Assembly: GCA_003157315.1 (NCBI GenBank)
Contig: PMJE01000372.1
Coordinates: 413-7,989, forward strand
Direction of reading: 5' to 3'
DNA from: Myxococcales bacterium
GTDB lineage: Bacteria; Myxococcota; Polyangia; Fen-1088
DNA: 7,577 nucleotides
This document shows, piece after piece, positions 6,045 to 7,577 of the stretch (position 1 is its first letter; each line of letters starts with the position of its first letter). The notes beneath the pieces were generated by a model. The model was not told the origin of the DNA. It ran no database searches and worked only from the letters and a program-made list of their open reading frames with translations. A program made the translations under genes and the position numbers.

Positions 6045-6851
6045 TCACTCGGGAAGCAAGCCGGTTGGACCGATGCGCTTGCTGCTGATGGCACAATCGT
6101 CGACGTAGAGGATTGCCGGTTCCGGGGTCACAGCATCTCCGACGCTCACCACGTCCCATGCAACCCACGACGTCAGTCCGGTGGTGCCTTGCCAATCCAG
6201 GATCTGCTGGTCATTCAGCCAAAGCGTCAAGTGGCCTGTGGAGTCGCTAGCGTCTCGATAAAAAGCCTCGATTTGAAACCAGGCTCCGACCGGGACCGTG
6301 GGGGACTGAGGCACATCCAGCGGCAAATCCCCATTTCGATGGTCGTACAGCCGCAGAGACATTCCCCCGGTTGCTGGGCTGGTCAAGTTCACGTCGAACA
6401 GCTCGCCTTCGCTCGGCGGATCGCCAAGCTCAGCGCGGAACTTCATGATTACCCAGTACTTGCCAACGGAGACGCTCTGCGGCAGATAATACCAGGCACT
6501 GTAGTAGGCCTGGCTGGGTAGACCCCCGTTTTGCACGAGGCTGGCACCGAGCCCCGCGGTATTTTCCGCTGTGGCGCTGATGGTGAGCTTCGCCGCGAAG
6601 GTGCCCTGGTGTGCCTGTTCGCTCGACACCTCTATGGTGTTCGGCTGATTCGGCGTGTTGGGCGACGGCACCGGGCCGGCGGCGCCGTGACCGAAAGGAA
6701 CATTCGTCCATTCGGGGAAGCTGTTTCCCCCGACCTCGAAACGCGAGGTCCACAGGTCAGAGCCGACATCCAGGTCCTGGCCGCAGCCCGAAACCAGCGC
6801 CAGGCACCACACGGCCAACGAAAACCTATTCCGCATTGCTTTTGGTCTCAT
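6045..6851 (-). CDS. Lipoprotein with concanavalin A-like (polysaccharide lyase/lectin-type) domain
   Basis: This 268-aa protein has a textbook lipoprotein signal ending L-V-S-G-C23, so it should be lipidated and face the periplasm or the cell surface. The mature part resembles the concanavalin A-like lectin/glucanase fold, as in heparin-lyase-type polysaccharide lyases and related binding proteins. It shows an early SSEQAHQGTFAAKLTI strand (76-91), aromatic YYSAWYYLP (116-124), then KYWVIMKF, GMSLRLYDH, VGAWFQIEAFYRD, GHLTLWLNDQQI and a final ILYVDDCAI strand. I cannot identify catalytic residues with confidence, so binding or cleavage of a glycan is open. ATG 6851 overlaps the stop of the upstream barrel gene (ATGA), which decides this start over a longer frame from 6890 and over M6 at 6836. 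The stop is one base from that of the convergent GH43-like gene. Confidence 0.75.
   Translation of the reverse strand: MRPKAMRNRFSLAVWCLALVSGCGQDLDVGSDLWTSRFEVGGNSFPEWTNVPFGHGAAGPVPSPNTPNQPNTIEVSSEQAHQGTFAAKLTISATAENTAGLGASLVQNGGLPSQAYYSAWYYLPQSVSVGKYWVIMKFRAELGDPPSEGELFDVNLTSPATGGMSLRLYDHRNGDLPLDVPQSPTVPVGAWFQIEAFYRDASDSTGHLTLWLNDQQILDWQGTTGLTSWVAWDVVSVGDAVTPEPAILYVDDCAISSKRIGPTGLLPE
6055..6083. other. Nested stem-loop beyond the GH43-like stop
   Basis: AGCAAGC (6055-6061) pairs with GCTTGCT (6077-6083), and inside it CGGT (6062-6065) pairs with ACCG (6069-6072). It begins 12 bases after the + strand stop and lies inside the 3' end of the minus-strand lipoprotein gene. There is no U-tract. 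It is a weak candidate for a transcript end. Confidence 0.25.
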
Positions 6852-7577
6852 CGCATACCCCACGAGGCGCCCGCACAGGCGCCCATCCAAACATAGGGGG
6901 TCCGACCGGCCAAACCTTCAGGCCGGGCGGACACCGAGGGTGGATCCGGTAGGAACTCGACTTGCAGCGAAACGAATGGCGTGAGCCCAGCCCGCCGTGC
7001 CAGGCGCGCCCCCAGGCCGACACGGCCACCTAGTTCCATTCCGATCGGGGATCTTGCGATGTACAGATCAAGCCCTCGCTCGGACAGCAGGGCAAACGCA
7101 AGCCCGACCTCGCCATATAGATCGATCCGCGAGCCCGACAGGGTCGCGCGGACCCCGAGGTCCACGGGCAATCTCCACTGCCGGAGGCGCACGCCGCCGA
7201 TGCTCGTGTCTGCCGGCCAGAGCGCAGCCGCTCCCAGCACCGGAACAAGACGGCCTCGGCCCAGGGTGAGCCGGAGAGCGCCTCCCCAGTGCGCCGCGAG
7301 ATGTTCACCGTCCAGCCCGGTGATCAAGGCGGGGCCGAGCTCGATGCGGACGAGTGGCTGGGGCGGGAGAGTAGGGATGGCCTTGGTTGCGGCAGGGACA
7401 GGCGGCACTGGCGCCGGCGGGGTTGAACAAGGCGGCCGCTCGCAAAGCCCGGCCTCGAGCAGCGCCGCTGGATCAATGATCAACGCAACGAAAAGTGCCG
7501 CAACCTTGGCCCGGTACGCACAGTCCCTGGCTTCCTCTCGATACTCGCGAGACTTCTCGACCAGGGAGATGCGAAAC
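6848..7577 (-). CDS. Periplasmic-domain plus beta-barrel protein, 5' end outside window
   Basis: The frame is open to the right edge, so the gene starts beyond 7577; 242 residues are visible. A TTG at 7483 could be taken as a start, but coding continues upstream of it with good character (VEKSREYREEARDCAYRAK, then a hydrophobic VAALFVALIIDP segment), so I treat the gene as partial. A Pro/Ala linker follows (PPCSTPPAPVPPVPAA), then strand-like blocks (ALRLTLGRGRLVPVLGAAAL, SRIDLYGEVGLAFALL, PFVSLQVEFL) suggesting an outer-membrane barrel. The order (domain, helix, Pro/Ala linker, barrel) matches the protein at 1625-2740, where such a gene follows a sigma/anti-sigma pair; a similar pair may lie to the right. 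Its stop overlaps the next gene's ATG, so the two are probably co-translated. The family is not named. Confidence 0.72.
   Translation of the reverse strand, partial: FRISLVEKSREYREEARDCAYRAKVAALFVALIIDPAALLEAGLCERPPCSTPPAPVPPVPAATKAIPTLPPQPLVRIELGPALITGLDGEHLAAHWGGALRLTLGRGRLVPVLGAAALWPADTSIGGVRLRQWRLPVDLGVRATLSGSRIDLYGEVGLAFALLSERGLDLYIARSPIGMELGGRVGLGARLARRAGLTPFVSLQVEFLPDPPSVSARPEGLAGRTPYVWMGACAGASWGMR

Noticed and set aside
6852..6890. Longer start for the concanavalin A-like lipoprotein
   Set aside because: It would add 13 residues before an ideal lipoprotein signal and overlap the upstream gene further; ATG 6851 gives the ATGA junction.
7481..7483. TTG start for the right-edge barrel gene
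   Set aside because: The frame stays open to the window edge and the added residues continue a plausible domain and helix, so the true start is outside.

Overview
The window looks like a chromosomal segment of a high-GC myxobacterium (Myxococcota, probably the Sorangium/Polyangium side). The main evidence is a MYXO-CTERM-like C-terminal sorting signal on one secreted protein. Other support comes from an ECF sigma factor paired with a zinc-finger/TPR anti-sigma-like membrane protein, abundant lipoproteins, Gly-rich and Pro/Ala-rich linkers, and strong G/C at third codon positions in most genes. No rRNA, tRNA, CRISPR array, transposase or phage gene is visible. Six genes are complete in the window (the first has an uncertain start) and a seventh runs off the right edge.

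Left block (about 1-2740, + strand): a perfect 27-bp palindrome overlaps an ECF-like promoter candidate. It is followed by an ECF-type sigma factor (37-723), then a one-pass membrane protein with an anti-sigma zinc-finger motif inside and TPR-like repeats outside (720-1613, start/stop overlap ATGA). Third is an exported protein with a periplasmic domain and a probable outer-membrane beta-barrel (1625-2740). The tight spacing suggests one operon and a path from outer membrane through periplasm and inner membrane to RNA polymerase. That chain is inferred from architecture.

Middle block: a lipoprotein with five PD40/TolB-like propeller repeats (2751-3746, - strand) converges on the barrel gene, with an 8-bp inverted repeat spanning the two stop codons. 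About 500 bp of intergenic DNA separates its start from the next gene and contains two direct 20-bp repeats with a palindromic core. Then comes a large secreted protein (4247-6043, +) with a signal peptide, a GH43-like five-bladed propeller domain of lower GC than its neighbours, about 185 residues of Gly-rich repeats and a MYXO-CTERM-like anchor. The anchor carries an unusual 17-residue tail.

Right block (- strand): a partial gene entering from the right edge (6848 to beyond 7577) encodes a second periplasmic-plus-barrel protein with the same layout as the left one. It overlaps by ATGA a lipoprotein with a concanavalin A-like (polysaccharide lyase/lectin-type) domain (6045-6851). That lipoprotein gene ends one base from the stop of the GH43-like gene.

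Taken together, every gene except the sigma factor acts at or beyond the membrane, and two are carbohydrate-related by fold. A reasonable but unproven reading is a surface polysaccharide-binding or -processing locus beside an envelope-signalling sigma operon.
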